DNA from: Lysobacteraceae bacterium
GTDB lineage: Bacteria; Pseudomonadota; Gammaproteobacteria; Xanthomonadales; Wenzhouxiangellaceae
Direction of reading: 5' to 3'
Assembly: GCA_020201235.1 (NCBI GenBank)
Contig: JAIVHD010000039.1
Location: 1 to 6,252, forward strand
Length of the DNA stretch: 6,252 nucleotides
Position 1 is the first letter of the stretch. Each line of letters opens with the position of its first letter. The position numbers and the translations under genes are program-made. Shown one piece after another: positions 6,001-6,252 of the stretch. The notes beneath the pieces are model-generated. The model did not search any database, had not been told where the DNA came from, and saw nothing but the letters and a program-made list of their open reading frames with translations.

Positions 6001-6252
6001 ATGGAAGCAATAAGAAGCTTGAACAATCATGAAGTGAGACGCCGCCAGATCTGGACTGACGACGGTGTGCGGCTGGACGTGCGCTATTTGGGGCATGAGC
6101 GGGCACCGTGTGTGCTGTTGGCTCATGGCTTTGGCCAGACCCAATTTGCCTGGGCCGAAACCACCCGTACGCTGGCAGCCAGCGGCTGGCAGGCGGTCAG
6201 CTACGATGCTCGCGGCCACGGAAATTCCGATCGTTCACCGACCGGTCGGTAC
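6001..6252 (+). CDS. Alpha/beta-fold hydrolase, N-terminal fragment
   Basis: The first 84 codons of a gene that runs off the right edge. After a short leader ([18 protein letters not shown]) comes the N-terminal beta-hairpin of the fold ([12 protein letters not shown]). Then follow the strand and oxyanion-loop motif [10 protein letters not shown] (38-47), the conserved Trp at 51 in [15 protein letters not shown], and [10 protein letters not shown] (68-77), the strand that precedes the nucleophile elbow. This pattern is typical of alpha/beta hydrolases of the epoxide-hydrolase, lactonase or esterase type. The catalytic Ser/Asp, acid and His lie beyond the window, so the substrate cannot be named. 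The ATG at 6001 is the only Met in this fragment. It has no Shine-Dalgarno, and a promoter-like pair places initiation at the ATG itself. The gene is divergent from ttcA. Confidence 0.88.
   Translation, partial: MEAIRSLNNHEVRRRQIWTDDGVRLDVRYLGHERAPCVLLAHGFGQTQFAWAETTRTLAASGWQAVSYDARGHGNSDRSPTGRY

Noticed and set aside
5760..6026. N-terminal extension of ttcA up to the ATG at 6026
   Set aside because: The 89 extra codons show no TtcA similarity, overlap the divergent hydrolase gene and its promoter, and contain rare-looking, Arg/Cys-rich sequence. The ATG at 5759 gives the family's usual length.

Overview
The window looks like chromosomal DNA of a moderately GC-rich (about 60% by eye) gammaproteobacterium. 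The ATP synthase subunits read closest to the gammaproteobacterial type, the gene order A-G-D-C is the usual distal half of the atp operon, and TtcA with its two CxxC pairs closely follows the E. coli protein. The two lipoprotein families and the short palindromic repeats would fit a lineage near Xanthomonadales, Chromatiales or Wenzhouxiangella, but this finer placement is only a guess.

Left half (1-3138, + strand): the last 42 codons of atpA, then complete atpG, atpD and atpC, encoding the F1 catalytic head and central stalk of ATP synthase. The atpG-atpD gap (105 bp) carries an inverted repeat. The atpD-atpC gap (168 bp) is unusually long; it holds a hairpin, a 12-bp palindrome, a coding-like open stretch and a 16-codon ORF that abuts the atpC start. 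A stem followed by a T-run just after atpC probably ends the operon.

Middle (3139-4135): two directly repeated copies of a ~180-bp palindromic element (3208-3387 and 3951-4129) bracket a small lipoprotein gene recognisable as DUF3465, which has its own promoter-like sequence and a GTG start with a good ribosome binding site. The right copy is almost perfectly self-complementary, with 20-bp perfect terminal inverted repeats, like a MITE or large REP-type element. The left copy is decayed. Between them they occupy the 3' side of the atp operon and the gap between two convergent genes.

Right half (4147-6252): on the - strand lie ttcA (tRNA 2-thiocytidine synthetase) and, 71 bp downstream, a lipoprotein built from 18-19-residue repeats centred on Val-Asn-Gly, predicted to form a bactofilin-like beta-helix. 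Divergent from ttcA is the start of an alpha/beta hydrolase gene that runs off the window. Its promoter-like elements put transcription initiation at or next to the ATG, suggesting a leaderless mRNA. I found no CRISPR array, tRNA, rRNA, transposase or integrase. The most interesting structure is the repeat pair around the DUF3465 gene.
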